This document shows, one piece after another, positions 22,913 to 34,039 of a stretch of 64,000 nucleotides of DNA. The DNA lies in contig NC_037093.1 in the NCBI RefSeq assembly GCF_002994745.2, positions 33,209,884 to 33,273,883 of the forward strand, read 5' to 3'. A model generated the notes under the pieces. It did no database searches and was not told the origin of the DNA. It worked only from the letters and a program-made list of their open reading frames with translations. The stretch is from Rosa chinensis (lineage: Eukaryota; Streptophyta; Magnoliopsida; Rosales; Rosaceae). A program made the translations under genes and the position numbers. How positions within the stretch are numbered: the stretch's first letter is position 1; every line of letters starts with the position of its first letter.

Positions 22913-25478
22913 TGTAACGTCCCGAACCTAAATCCACGTGTTTACTAGTCATTTGGACGGTAAACGACCTTTGCTTTCACTTTTACTTTCGGTTTAGTAC
23001 TTTTAGTGGCCCTAAAAGTTGACTTTTTATTCGGGTCAAAATTTGAGAAAATGTTCTTCATGAAAGTTGTAGGGGACGTTAAACCGAGCGCGTGCATATG
23101 TGGTTCGTAAAAATCGGACTTCGTATGCGAGAGTTATGGCCAAAATTGTAAAGTTACTGTTCATGGTAACTTTTGATAAAAAAGGAAATTTACCCGGGTA
23201 GGTTTCCATTTCCGGAAACCACCCCAACTCTTTCTCTCTCCTCTCCCCCGATCTCTCTTCCTCCGGTTCGGCCATTTTTCTTCTTCCATCAAATTCCAGC
23301 GATTCCGGCCACCAACCGGCGTGCCACCGGTCACCAGAGGAGCGCCTCCTCCCTCCGAGCACCCCAGCAGCCTTGATTTTCCACGATTTGGCCGGAAAAC
23401 CACGGATCGAAGCCAAAACCACTCCGGCTGCAGTTTGGGACTTTTGCCGATTCCCGACGATTCCGGCCACCTCCGGCCCCCATTTCTTCGTCGAAGGTTT
23501 GGTTTTTACCACTGATTATTTCCCCTATGGTCTTGTAACACGATTTGAAGTGTAGAGGCCGGATCGAATTAGGGTTCTTGAATTTTCTGGGTTTGTGTTC
23601 TTGGATCGATTTCGACTGTTTGTAGTTGTTATTTGTAAATGTTGTAGTTATGAAGTGGAATCAGTGTGTTGAGTAGGTGTTGCACCTGAAATTTGGTGGC
23701 CGGAGGTGGAGGTTGGCACCGGCACGTGAAACCCACGCACCGCCACTGTAGGTGGCGCGTGAGTTGGCGTTTTGGCCGGAAATTTCGACTTGTTGTTACT
23801 GTAATTAATCCTTTTTACGTCTAGTTGATTAATCGAAGCTTGGAAATGGATTTGGAGGTGAATTGGATATGAATATTGGTGTTTATTCAAAGAATGGAGA
23901 AATTATTAAACGAATTATGAGGAATCCATCCATCGGATTTCCTCGGTTTGGCCTTTGAGTCTATATATTAAGGAGATAATATTATTGAAGAAGATTGGGA
24001 GAAATTGGGCAATTAAAGTTGATATTAGGGTTGATTTTAATTAATCCAATTTAGTTTTCCATCCCGAAATTAAAGTTACGAACGTTATATTGTACAGGAC
24101 GTGAGGAGGATTTCCTTGAGGAGGGTTTGGATCGACGGCAAGCTTAGCCGTACTTTGTGAGTGGACGTTTGTTTTAAATAAGTGATGCATGCATTATTTA
24201 TTAAAGCCTGTTTTATTTTATTAACGTATTTTTCCGAGCATATAAAGATAATTATGATTTATCTTATGGAGTTACTTCTAAATATTATTTTCCATGAAGT
24301 GATTATGATTTATATCGGTTGAGAATTTGGTTATAAAGTATTTATGCTCGGATTCGAATTTTTATTTGAGACTTTATTTATAAATGGAGTTCGTTTGAAA
24401 TAAATCTCTATGATTATTTATTGATTACGATTTTGGCATTGGGAATGCCTCGTTGTTGATTTATTTATTTCTTTAGCGTGTGAGACACGCTGTTAATTTA
24501 TACGGCTCCTTACGAAAATCAGAGTACGGTTGGGAATCGTACCCGTATGTCCTTTATACGTGGGACTTGGGGAAGCTTTAAGGATTTAACGGTTTTTAAA
24601 CCGCCATACCTAGGGTCGTTATTTATATATTATATTACTGGCTAGCCTATTATTACTCCTCCCTACTTACTATGTGTTCGTAGGTGAGTAGAGGAGAGCA
24701 TGGGATGCTCAAGAGTGTGGGACACTCCGACCCGAGCCAATAAGGCTCCCTTCTTTCGTATGGTGAAAGTTTTTCCCCATCTTTTATTATGATTTGACTA
24801 GCGGGGCTAGTCCGGTTTATTTTATCCAGCGGGGCTGGAATGTTTTGCACGAGTTGTGAACTTAAAGAAATACGTTTTATAAACGTTGCATGCATCGAGA
24901 CTTTATATTGTAAACTTGTGGGAAAGTATAAATTTATCTTTATTGATACTTATTTATTTTGTCCACTCACTCTAACGTTTTTATGTACTTTCCCCTTGGG
25001 CCCTTTGGTTTAAATTGCCCAGATCACAGTGCTGTGGACCGGCATAGGAGCGGAGGCTAGTACCACCTTTGTCATCCATTCTCAGTAGGTTATTGATTAA
25101 CCTACTTATTGTATTATATTCCGAGTCTGTTCCTTAGATTGCTCTGAATACTTGTTGAGAGTGGATTTATACATTTGTATAATTATGTGTGTAAGAGAGT
25201 GGTTTATTTTGGGAGATTGTTGAACGATTGAGTTACGGGGTTGTATTTGTTTAAGATGTTTTGGTTGTGAAGTTCGATGTTTTTTATTTGGAGAATTTTT
25301 GGATTGTTGCTAGGAAGCAGGGCGGCTTCAAGCGTAGAACTTAAATTATTTTGAGGAGTGTTTTCAGCAGGTTTAGGGTTGCCCATTTTTAGGGGAGATT
25401 CTGTCGAATTTTCTCGAAAAGTGGGTCCCGCAGGTCCACCTGGGAGTTAGGAGGGTAATTCCGGGGTGGGTCCTGACA
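22913..25478 (+). repeat. LARD 3' LTR, 2566 bp
   Basis: Copy of 16541-19106, ending TCCTGACA and followed by the ATACA duplication. Confidence 0.95.
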
Positions 25479-27524
25479 ATACATATTATCATACACATGC
25501 AAGGGAGTAGGAGATGAAGTTTGTGGCATGTGTACCTTATTGTCGTAGACCTTTCCACTTCTAAGAATAGATATAGCATTTGCTTGCTCATTGTGGCGAG
25601 GATTAGGCACCGTATTACTAGGAAGAGACCCTTGTGGTCTTGAGTGCATAGAAGAGGCCATTTGCCCAACTTGAGTCTCCAATTTGTGCAAGCCCGCTTG
25701 AAGAGAATCAATAGTTTGCTTGTTGATCGCATTTGTAGAATTTTGAGCTTCTATGAGTTTATTCATCAACTCTTCAAAACCGGGTTTGCTAGGCTCACTA
25801 GAAAGCAAAGGAGCATGTGACATAGATGTATGATTGTAATTCCCGCCTTGGTTGCCTCCATGAAAAGCACTAGAACCACCTTGAAACTTGGTGTTTCCAT
25901 AGCCACTACCTTGCACAAATCCGGGAGGACCATTTTGAACATTCGAACCATAAGGATAAGTGACATTCCCATGTGTACCATGCATAGGTGAAATCTGCCC
26001 TTGATTGTTGTGAGGGCCAAAAGATGAAAAACTTGAGCCATTTTGGCTATGCGATGCACCATAGTAACCTCCTTGACCTTGGGGAATAAAACTTGAGCCA
26101 CTAGGGCCTCTATGAACATAGTTAGAACCTCCTTGACCTTGATGACTATAAGAACCACCACCTTGTGAACTTGATCCACCTTGGTTGCCTCCCCATGAAA
26201 AATTGGGGTGATTCCTCCACCCCGGATTATATGTTGGAGAGTAAGGGTCATTCTTTTGTTGTCTTCCTTGAAAATTATTTATTACCCTTGCTTGCTCCTC
26301 CACAAAATCGGGATATTGATGTGCTAAATGACATTCTTGAGTAACATGGCTAGGAGACTCACATAAAAGACAAGTAGAAAGAGTAGAATGCATGGCCTTG
26401 ACTTGTGAAATGTGTGGCTCACGGTCTTGCTTCTCAAGTAATTGCTCCATCTTTTTCTCAAGTCTATCTAACTTTGAACTCATAATTCCATCACTTGGCA
26501 TAGACACTTCATAAATCCCACGGCCTCTAGGTAAAGGCTCATGACCTCTAACATTATCAACACCATGCTCACGAGTCCGTGGCTCATCATACAACTCACG
26601 GCTCCTCCTTAAATCATCAAGGGTGTCACGGCCTCTCCTAGGCTCATCATAGGAATCTCGACTCTTGTGCTCATCATACAATTCACGACTCCTTGGTTTC
26701 TCAAATTCATCTCTTGGTCTTCTTCTTCGGTCATGAGAGTCCCACCTTGCACTTTGCTTAGATAAGTCCTCAATGATACCCCAAGCTTCTGTAGCATGCT
26801 TATTTTCAATGCTTCCAAGTGCGGCATTATCCACACGTCTTCTAGATTCCGGTAGCAAGCCTCTATGGAATGAATCAATAAGTAACCACTTATCTAGGCC
26901 ATGGTGAGGGCATCCAAGGTCAATGTTCTTGAATCTCTCCCATGCCTCATGCAAAGTCTCTCCATCAAATTGAATAAACCTCAAGATATCATCTCTCATA
27001 CTTGTAGTCCGGTGAGGAGGAAAGAATGCATTCAAAAACTCTTCTTGAAGTTGACGCCATGATCGTATACTCGCGGGAGGTAGTCTATGTAACCATTCTC
27101 TTGCTCGGTCTTGAAGTGAAAAGGGAAAAAGACGCATCTTCAAGCTATCCGGTGTAAGTCCTCCCAATTGTAGTGTACCACATACTTCTTCAAACATCTT
27201 CACATGAGTGTAAGGCCTCTCCTGACTAAAGCCATTGAACTTTGGCAAAATTTGAAGAGTAGAAGACTTGATCTCAAAATTGACTCCACAAGGTGGCAAG
27301 ACAATACAAGAAGGTTGGTTGACAACGGTAGGACAACTATAGGCTCTAATTGGTCTCTCATTATTCTCCGCGTCACCCATTGCTACCTCTTCAAATATTG
27401 GACTTGGTGATCTCTCTTCCAAAATAGGTGAAGTAGTCCTCGATGGTGCAAAAGATTTAGCCCTTGGATTTCTCACTCTTTTTCTTGGTCGTCCTCTTCC
27501 TCTCTTATTAGGAAGTTCACTCAT
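25479..27524 (-). CDS. Athila Gag part of gag-pol, cut by the LARD
   Basis: Gag packages element RNA into cytoplasmic particles. The native part is 682 codons from the ATG at 27524; the frame then runs about 29 codons into LARD sequence before stopping. It starts with a basic segment containing RGRGRPRKR (residues 8-16), an AT-hook-like or nuclear-targeting motif. The retrotransposon gag domain follows at ~100-250 (REWLHRLPP, FLNAFFPP, ETLHEAWERFK). An Arg/Glu/Asp-rich repeated section (RSRELYDE, ~265-330) is next, then a short coiled-coil-like LDRLEKKMEQLLEKQ (352-366). A CCHC zinc knuckle (C385, C388, H393, C398) and a Gly/Ser/Gln-rich tail complete it. Codon 682 ends exactly at the insertion site, and the phase is kept at 16535. 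Confidence 0.93.
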
Positions 27525-27829
27525 GCACCTTCAAAAGAAAACTAAGAAAATGATTAGAAACTAGAATACAAGAAAAAACACAAGTAATTCAAACAAATAA
27601 TTAAACTCTTTTTTTTTTTTTTTTCTTTTCTACTACAATAATAAAAACTCAACAAGAAGTAACCAACAAAATAAAAATCTGGAACTTTTTTTTTTTTATA
27701 TGGCAATAGAAATTACCAAAATATATTTTCAATATTTAACACACACAAATCAAAATAAACAAAAAGCTAGAAAAATATGCAAAGTGCCTAAGAATCCGAA
27801 CACCAAGGGAATAAGGTTTTTACACCCTA
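27525..27829 (-). other. Athila 5' leader between PBS and gag
   Basis: About 300 bp of A/T-rich untranslated sequence with two homopolymer T runs on the plus strand (~27608-27625, 27687-27698). No short gene seen. Confidence 0.7.
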
Positions 27830-27848
27830 ATCCCCGGCAACGGCGCCA
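27830..27848 (-). other. Athila primer-binding site, tRNA-Asp
   Basis: Minus strand reads TGGCGCCGTTGCCGGGGA one base after the LTR end, a full-length match to the complement of the plant tRNA-Asp 3' end. Confidence 0.92.
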
Positions 27849-27849
27849 T

Positions 27850-29754
27850 TGATTCGTTGCGTTATCTAGCGCCTCACGCGTAATACAACACGGTCATCAA
27901 GTTTAGGGCAAATAAATTAAGCTCCAAGTATAGTACCCAAGGGAATAGGGAACCCCCACTTAGTTACGGACAACTAAGCACAAATACAAATTATCCTAGC
28001 AACAAGTATCCGAAATTGTGATTTTTAATTGTGAAGACTTAAACTAAATTTAAGAACCGAAAATAGAAAATTGCTAGAAAATAAAAATGCAATGCTAAAG
28101 TAGTTTGCGAAAAAAAAAATTCAAGACAAGAGAGTGTTGGGTGCTAGGGAGGTTCCTTCACCCAAATCCTATGTGCCGGAAGCTAATCTAATGTAGATGC
28201 AAAATTCTTCATTTGGCGGTAGTCGTATCCTAGGCGGGTCAAGGCTCAAGGACCATATATTCTCAATTACGGTATTAATGTGCCATTTCAAGGGTCACAC
28301 AAACTCAACTAGAGAGAGCTAGAGCCGGTTCAAGGGTCTCTAAGTCGCTCTAGTTGACATAAAGCTCAAGAATTAGACCACTAAGCGATTCACCCTCGCA
28401 ATCACGCGGCGGGTGTAAATCACCATGCTTATAACCCCTACAATACCAAATTGAGGGTTCTAGCTTAGAAATTAGAGGGGGTCAAGCCTCTAACTCCATC
28501 CTAGACATGCTCAAAATACATACCCTAGAGTTGACTAGGCTCCTAGACATGCATTTCAACCCAACAAAAATTGATATAAGTATCCAACAAATTAAATTGC
28601 ATCAATACATTAAAATAGGCATCATTTACATAAAATTTGGGCTAGGGCACACAACCCTAGCCCCCAACAACAAATCTACTCACTACCCATCAATAAACAA
28701 ACATCAATATACATAATTTTAAGAGGAACAAAGTGAAGAGAAGTAGGAGTAACAAGAACAAGCCACAAATTGCTATAAAACAATTATGGCTAGCCTTGAT
28801 TTATGTCTCCCCACTTTTACCCAAATTTAATGGTAATGAAATTCTTGATGCTTGGGCTCCCTCTTTGAAATTTGTAGAATTGATGAGAAGATAGAATCTT
28901 AGTGAGGTAGATTTTGGTAAGGTGGATCTTGGTGAGGAGGAAAGAAAATCTTGGTGAGATAGATCTTGGTGAGGTGAGAAGAAAAGATGAGAAGGAAGGA
29001 ATTGATGAGGAAGATCTTGGTGAGGAGGGAAGAAAATATGAGAAGGAAGAGATGGAGAAGGAGAGTTGGAGGTGGGGTGATTTCGGTGTTAGAGAGGAGA
29101 AGGCTGAAAATGGGGCTTGGTGAGAGAGAGGCCGGTTTGGGATCAGAGGTGAGAGAGAGTATATAGCAATCGGGTCTGGGTCTGGTGTGAATCAATATAT
29201 ATGGATGTGAGTGTGTGGTGTAATTGAAGACAATGGAGAGATAAGGTGCGCGTGATAAGAGAGAGGAAGAGAGGAAGGGAGAAAAAAAAAGAAATATAAA
29301 AGAAGAAAAAGAAGAAAGCTGTGCATCTGCATGTGAGGAAGAAGGGAAAAGGAAATGGGATGTGCTGACGTCATGATGACGTCAGCATGGTTCAGATTTT
29401 TTTTCTTTTTCTTTTCTTTGCCTTTTCTCTTTTACTTTGTTTTGCTTTCTCTCTTCTTTTTATTTTTCTTCTCGCTTCTCTTCTCTTCTCTATGCACTTC
29501 CACACATTCTATCGGAGGCAATTGAATCTCGCTCTCTTGATGCTTTGACTATAGTTGACCCGCATCGGCTATTTTGTCTTTTTGTCAGAAACTCCAAATT
29601 GCTCCATTTTTGCACAACTTTTTCCGAAATTCACAGCTCCGCTTATTTACTACAAAATAAATAAAAATGGATTAATTACATAATAATTGACTTGAGGACT
29701 AACTTAATTCTAGTATTTTAGATATAATTACACGTATAAAAATACGTGTAATCA
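27850..29754 (-). repeat. Athila 5' LTR, 1905 bp
   Basis: Pairs with 8009-9915. A TATATAC-type TATA candidate on the minus strand lies near 29158-29166, roughly 200 bases downstream of the bZIP palindrome at 29364-29386. Confidence 0.95.
29364..29386. promoter_or_regulatory. Double bZIP-type palindrome, 5' LTR copy
   Basis: Same two 11-bp arms with TGACGTCA as at 9525-9547. In the sense direction it sits about 370-390 bp into the LTR, upstream of the TATA candidate, as an enhancer would. Confidence 0.6.
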
Positions 29755-31384
29755 GATGCCCTAGAAATTCGTATTTATTTTCCGAGGATTTTCCGGAATC
29801 TAAATTGTGGTTATTGGACGGTTTCGTGGCTCGTGGATGGAGCGGAAGTGTTTCGGACGAATAATTAATTGAAGAATATGGTTTTAGGGGATTTGCCCAT
29901 GGTTGACTTTTTATATGTTGGGATTCTCCAAAAACTTCCTTCACAAAAGTTATAGAGCGCGTCGATACGAGTTCGTGGACATGTGGAACGCGGAAATCGG
30001 AGTTTGTATGAGAAAGTTATGAGTGTTTGAAAATTTGGAAAGTTACTATATATAGGGGTTTCCCTTTCGGGAAAGTTACTATTTTCATTTTGGTAAGTTT
30101 CCATTTTCGGAAACTCTCTTTTCTCTCTGTTCTCTCTCCTGATTTTTGACTGACCCGACCCAGACCCGGTGGATCTGACTCGGATTTTCCGGCGAGCTCC
30201 AGCGACGGCAGACCACCAGACAAGCCTAGATCAGTTCGCCTCCTCCGTGCGCTCCTCCCTGTGGTGTTGGCTTGCATGGTGGTTCACCGGAAGGTAGAGA
30301 TCGGAGCAGCTACAGTCGACGCGATCGGGACCCGACCGGAAATTCACTTTTCCGGCGATGTCTCGGCCGATCCTTCTTAGTTTTGGAATCTCCTCCTCCT
30401 TCTGATCATCCTCATACTCCCCTTGAAGGATGATTTTGCATGTGGAGTGGAAGATCAAGGTTTGAAAATCTGCGGTGCACAACGAATCTAGGGCTCGATT
30501 AGACGGCTGCGATTGACCAATCTTGCAAGCTTGATCTAGGACGATCTAGGCCTAACCAGACTTAGCTCCAGGTATGAAAGTTGCTTTACTCTTCATGATG
30601 AACATTTCTGGATGGCTTGATTGTTGTGGTTTTGAGTTTTGGCTGGTGGTGGTTGTGGTGGTTGCACCGCCGACTGTGGCGGCGTTTTGGAGGCCTTCCG
30701 GCCATGTAAGGGATAGTTTCTGCTACTATATATCTTCTACTCGTCAATACTAGCGTTTAGATATATAATACATAATTTTTGGAGATCGAATGAATATGTT
30801 ATGATTTTTACGATTTTGGACCGTTAGATGTTTTGATCCGTGAGGATCTGAGCGTCCGATCGACTTGTGGTTTGGACATATCGATCGTAGAAGTATTCCG
30901 AGAAATTGGGTGGTCTCGGATGTGATTTCGTCTCGATTGGCGTCACTTTGGGAATTTTAGTTCAAAACAAGGGTTTCGGACTTAAATCATTTGTGAATCG
31001 TTACTGATTTGAGATCATTGGTGATTAGGTGCTTCTAAAGGTGAATTGGACGAGTTGTTGGTGATAGTGTTAGTTCAGTTCTGTATAGAAGACGCAGCGG
31101 GATTTTGAGGTGAGTAATCTCACAAGGTTCAAGGTTCATTAATTAACGGATTTCCTTTATCATTTTGAGAGTTATTGATTTAACCGCAAACTATAGTTGG
31201 TATTAGTAGGCATTCCTGAGCGGATGACTACGTAATTATATATTTATGTGAAATATATATGTTTTGGTGGATTTGTGGATTTATGAAAACAATATGCATG
31301 AATGATGTGTTTTATTGTTTTGGGTGTGGCTTTTCGGAAAACAAATGGTGGGAAATGGTATTTCTATTGTTTTGAAAAATATTT

Positions 31385-31610
31385 GAGGATTTGAGAGTCA
31401 CAGGTTGTGATTTCTCCTTTTGATTTGATTTAACGTTTTGATCCGACGACCGGTGGTCTGAGGATGTGAGAGTCACAGGTTGTGATTTCTCCTTTTGGTT
31501 TGATTTAACATTTTGATCTGACGACCGGTGGTCTGAGGATATTGACAGTCACAGGTTGTGATTTATCATTTTAATTTGATTTGACGTTTTGATCTAAGGT
31601 CAGGTTAGCC
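31385..31610 (+). repeat. Minisatellite, ~76-bp unit x 3, in solo LTR
   Basis: Units begin near 31385, 31460 and 31536 with GAGGAT and share AGTCACAGGTTGTGATTT and GACGACCGGTGGTCTGAGG; the third is degenerate. Confidence 0.85.
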
Positions 31611-31839
31611 TAAGGATCCGGGGTTGCAGGTTGCATCCTCATGGCAATATTATATCGTAAGGTTGAACCTTGGCCGGGTGACAGGTTACGATTCAGTTAG
31701 AGCTCTAGTCTGTCTGCCATCGTACCTCATGGATCTAAGTAGGTTACTTAAGACTCCTGGGTACATATTTTGTCCAGGTTGGACTAAAGAATCATATTCT
31801 ATTTGTTAGGTTAACGATATGTATGATTGATTTGTGTTG

Positions 31840-31998
31840 CTGTTTTGTCCAGGTTGGACCGATTTGCTGTTTTGTCCAGGTTGGACCGATTTACTGTTTT
31901 GTCCAAGTTGGACCGATTTACTGTTTTGTCCAGATTGGACCGATTTGCTGTTTTGCCTAGGTTTGACTTTTTTGTTGTTTTATCCAGGTTGGATCGAT
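31840..31998 (+). repeat. Minisatellite, 27-bp unit x 6, in solo LTR
   Basis: CTGTTTTGTCCAGGTTGGAC plus CGATTTG repeats at 31840, 31867, 31894, 31921, 31948 and 31975 with a few substitutions. Length is a multiple of three, which yields open frames on both strands; these are not genes. Confidence 0.9.
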
Positions 31999-32602
31999 TT
32001 ATCATATTTGAATTGTTAGGTTAACGATTTATATAATTTTGTCACGATGTGGCTTTCGTTGTTTTCTTTTGGGAAAAAAGTATTGTTTTGGGAAGCATGG
32101 TATGTTTTCTTTATTCGCGAGTTGAAAGGTTTTCCTCGTTTTTGGCGTGAGTTGTGTGTGTGTGTTTTGAATTACTCATATGGGCTTGCAAAAGCTTACC
32201 AGGTTTGTTGTGTGACGACCCGGTACACTATTCAAATGGTGTAGGGGTTAATCCTGCAGGTTAGGATAATCGGGTCTGAAGCTGAGGTAGCGCCTTTGCA
32301 GCTTTACGGTAGGAAGCCATTTATGTGACCTTACTTTTGATAAGGACTTCCGTTGTAGTAAACTCTGAGGAGTATTTACGTTTTATCTTGTTGTTGACAA
32401 TTTAATTCGTAAGCATTGTAATATATGACTCCATGGAGCCGGTCGATATTGACATAGTGGGTTCAGGGCATCAATTTGTACTTGGGTTAAAAGGAAAAAA
32501 GTTTCTAGGTATTTTGTATTGATGGCTGAAGGTTCACGCATATATAATTATGGGATTGTATATCGATTTTTATTTGTGTTAAAAATCAGGGGCGTGTCGA
32601 CA

Positions 32603-33683
32603 CCATCAAAATTCTTCTCATCTCTCCCTACATCTCTTCTCATCTGTTGTTGTTTTGATTGGGTTTGGGGGCTCTCGAACTGTTTTGCTTCATATGAACT
32701 CGGTAGTGAAATTTCGCGTTTGGCTTCAATTTTTGTTTGTTTTATGTTTCGATCTATGAAACTAGGGTGCTAAGATTTGGGATAATGTTTGGTTGTTTGC
32801 TGTTCTTGCTCTACAACATTGCTTGCTGCATGCCGATCTTCACGCCGAGTCTAACTGCACAACCACACCGATCTTCACTTCGATCTGCAGTTTTGTCACC
32901 TCTCTGATATGGACTCGGTAAGTCGCCTCTATGTTTTCTTCTTCTTGTTCCTCCTCCTTCATGGACTTTCTCTGTTGTGATAGGTTTTCTGTAAAGCTTG
33001 TGAGGATTTGGATTTAACTTGTGAAGCTTTGGATTTAGGGTTTGGGTTTAAAGAAAATTGTTCTTGATTTGATCTTAAACTTTCAATTTGGATGGGTTTA
33101 GGAAATTTCATATGGAAATCGAATTAGGGCTTCAATTTAGGGCTTCTGGAAATCAATTTGGGGTTTCAATTTAAAGGTTTTTGGAAATAAATTAGGGTTT
33201 AGATTTAGGTTTTTTGGAATTTATGTGGAAATAATGTTGGGAATTTATCTAACTGTCTGTTTTTTATTTTGTAGTTTGGTGAAGGGATGTCACAGACTCT
33301 GATTGATCCTAGCATCGGAAGTTCGGAACTACACCAGCTGCGACTGCAACCAGTGAAACCCCTCCGATTTGCTGCAAAACTTGCCGCAAATTGGTTGTTG
33401 AATGGTGTTTGAACAAAAAATGGGCCTATTGTGCCTTACAATTAAAAATAGGCCATAGCTTTCTCAACACAAAATGGGCCAAAAGTGCATAAAAAAATAA
33501 AAATAAAAAAGCCCAAAATAAACCGAAACTGTACCGGGCTGAACCGAAAATTCGGTAACCTGAATATTTCGGCCAATCTAATTTGGAAACAGTTTTCGGC
33601 CCAGATTTTAGCCCAACTGAGGAATACGGGTCGAAAACGGGTTGGGCCCAAAACCAAGCCGGCCCAAACCGTACCCAGCCCTA
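32603..33683. other. Right arm of the hAT element
   Basis: Starts with the CCATC duplication of the solo LTR. T-rich with GGGTTT/TTAGGG-like words. Contains an ATGGACTCG followed by GTAAG, and TTTTGTAG further on, looking like a first exon and intron; no protein recognised. Confidence 0.55.
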
Positions 33684-33691
33684 AGTTAACC
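33684..33691. other. hAT target-site duplication, right copy
   Basis: AGTTAACC, pair of 7615-7622. Confidence 0.85.
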
Positions 33692-33695
33692 TACT

Positions 33696-34039
33696 TCACT
33701 TGATCATATCTGGCTAGTTCAGCAGCATTAATCATAGCATTATGTGCAATGTTAGGTCCAATTCCAGTCTAGAGAACCCCAACTCCTTCCTGAATTTTTC
33801 GCAAAGTACCCACAATATAAAAAAAGAAGAAGAACAATATATTCAATGCTGCTCCCTGAAATTTCTTTAGGAAAAATAAGATCCAATATCAATGCACGTA
33901 CAACCTGTCTCAAGATGCTGGAAGACGCATTCAATGTGCCAGAATAGCGCCTTGGTGCTCCTGGTGGCAATTTTCTCTCAGCTTGAAGTCTAAATTTTAC
34001 AAGATCAGTTGGATTTGCCACTGTTATTGCTAAAGAACC
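33696..34039 (-). pseudogene. Captured exons of a plant mitochondrial uncoupling protein (UCP/PUMP)
   Basis: Two minus-strand exon pieces are clear. The first (34039-~33907) reads ANPTDLVKFRLQAERKLPPG then RRYSGTLNASSSILR. The second (~33798-33696) reads IQEGVGVL-stop-TGIGPNIAH then NAAELARYDQVK. Both match consecutive parts of plant UCPs (ANPTDLVKVRLQAEGKLPPG, GPNIARNAIVNAAELASYDQVK), which are six-helix inner-membrane carriers; the PTDLVK word is a carrier-signature region. Trp is replaced by a TAG stop in the second piece, so it is dead. Exon order and an intron are retained. The hAT element inserted just past the second piece. Confidence 0.75.

Larger units (their letters stand above)
16541..25478 (+). 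mobile_element. LARD-type LTR retrotransposon, 8.9 kb, non-autonomous
   Basis: LTRs of 2566 bp at 16541-19106 and 22913-25478 match except for very few bases (seen at about 16926/23298 and 17055/23427). It is flanked by ATACA. A tRNA-Met-type PBS (TTGGTATCAGAGC) follows the first LTR, and a PPT (AAGGAGGGGAGA) precedes the second. The 3.8-kb interior holds no frame above about 80 codons on the plus strand and no gag or pol motif. The tail TTTCGAGGACGAAATTG before the PPT is the usual end of Tekay/Del chromovirus interiors, so it probably derives from such an element and relies on its proteins. LTR near-identity makes it the youngest insertion here. Confidence 0.93.
8009..29754 (-). mobile_element. 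Athila-lineage Ty3/gypsy retrotransposon, gag-pol complete apart from one inserted element
   Basis: LTRs at 8009-9915 and 27850-29754 are nearly identical (about half a dozen substitutions noticed plus poly-A length changes). The element is flanked by GATGC. In the sense direction (minus strand) the order is LTR, PBS for tRNA-Asp, gag (27524-25479), LARD insertion, remainder of gag-pol (16535-11991), a 2-kb untranslated region, PPT, LTR. The FMDDF form of the RT active site, the [10 protein letters not shown] protease block and the PBS indicate the Athila branch. No env-like frame lies between pol and the 3' LTR. Net length without the insert is about 12.8 kb, usual for Athila. Confidence 0.93.
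8001..32602 (+). mobile_element. Solo gypsy-type LTR (~2.85 kb net), split by the Athila element
   Basis: The LTR begins TGTGATGC (8001-8008), continues after the Athila element at 29760, and ends GTCGACA at 32602. It has TGT...ACA ends and the 5-bp duplication CCATC on both sides. No internal region or second LTR is attached, so it is a product of LTR-LTR recombination. TATA-like ACTATATATAGG lies near 30047. It carries two minisatellites (31385-31610 and 31840-31998). Length, the TGTGATGCCC start and the leader-like TTTCTCTCT block suggest a Tekay/Del-type chromovirus LTR, which is an inference. A truncated relative starts at 35577. Confidence 0.8.
7623..33683. mobile_element. Non-autonomous hAT-type transposon (~1.45 kb net), split by nested LTR elements
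   Basis: Left end TAGGGGCGGGC and right end GCCCTA preceded by TACCCA (reverse complement TAGGGCTGGGTA) form short imperfect terminal inverted repeats. Both ends are flanked by the 8-bp duplication AGTTAACC. The net element is 7623-8000 plus 32608-33683. No transposase domain is seen. The right arm includes an ATG-containing exon-like piece with a GTAAG donor near 32911-32920, and an acceptor-like TTTTGTAG near 33268, so a host 5' exon may have been captured. Arms are rich in CCGAACCG / CGGTTC words. Confidence 0.8.

Noticed and set aside
31811..32024. Three overlapping 60-65-codon frames
   Set aside because: Direct translation of the 27-bp minisatellite.
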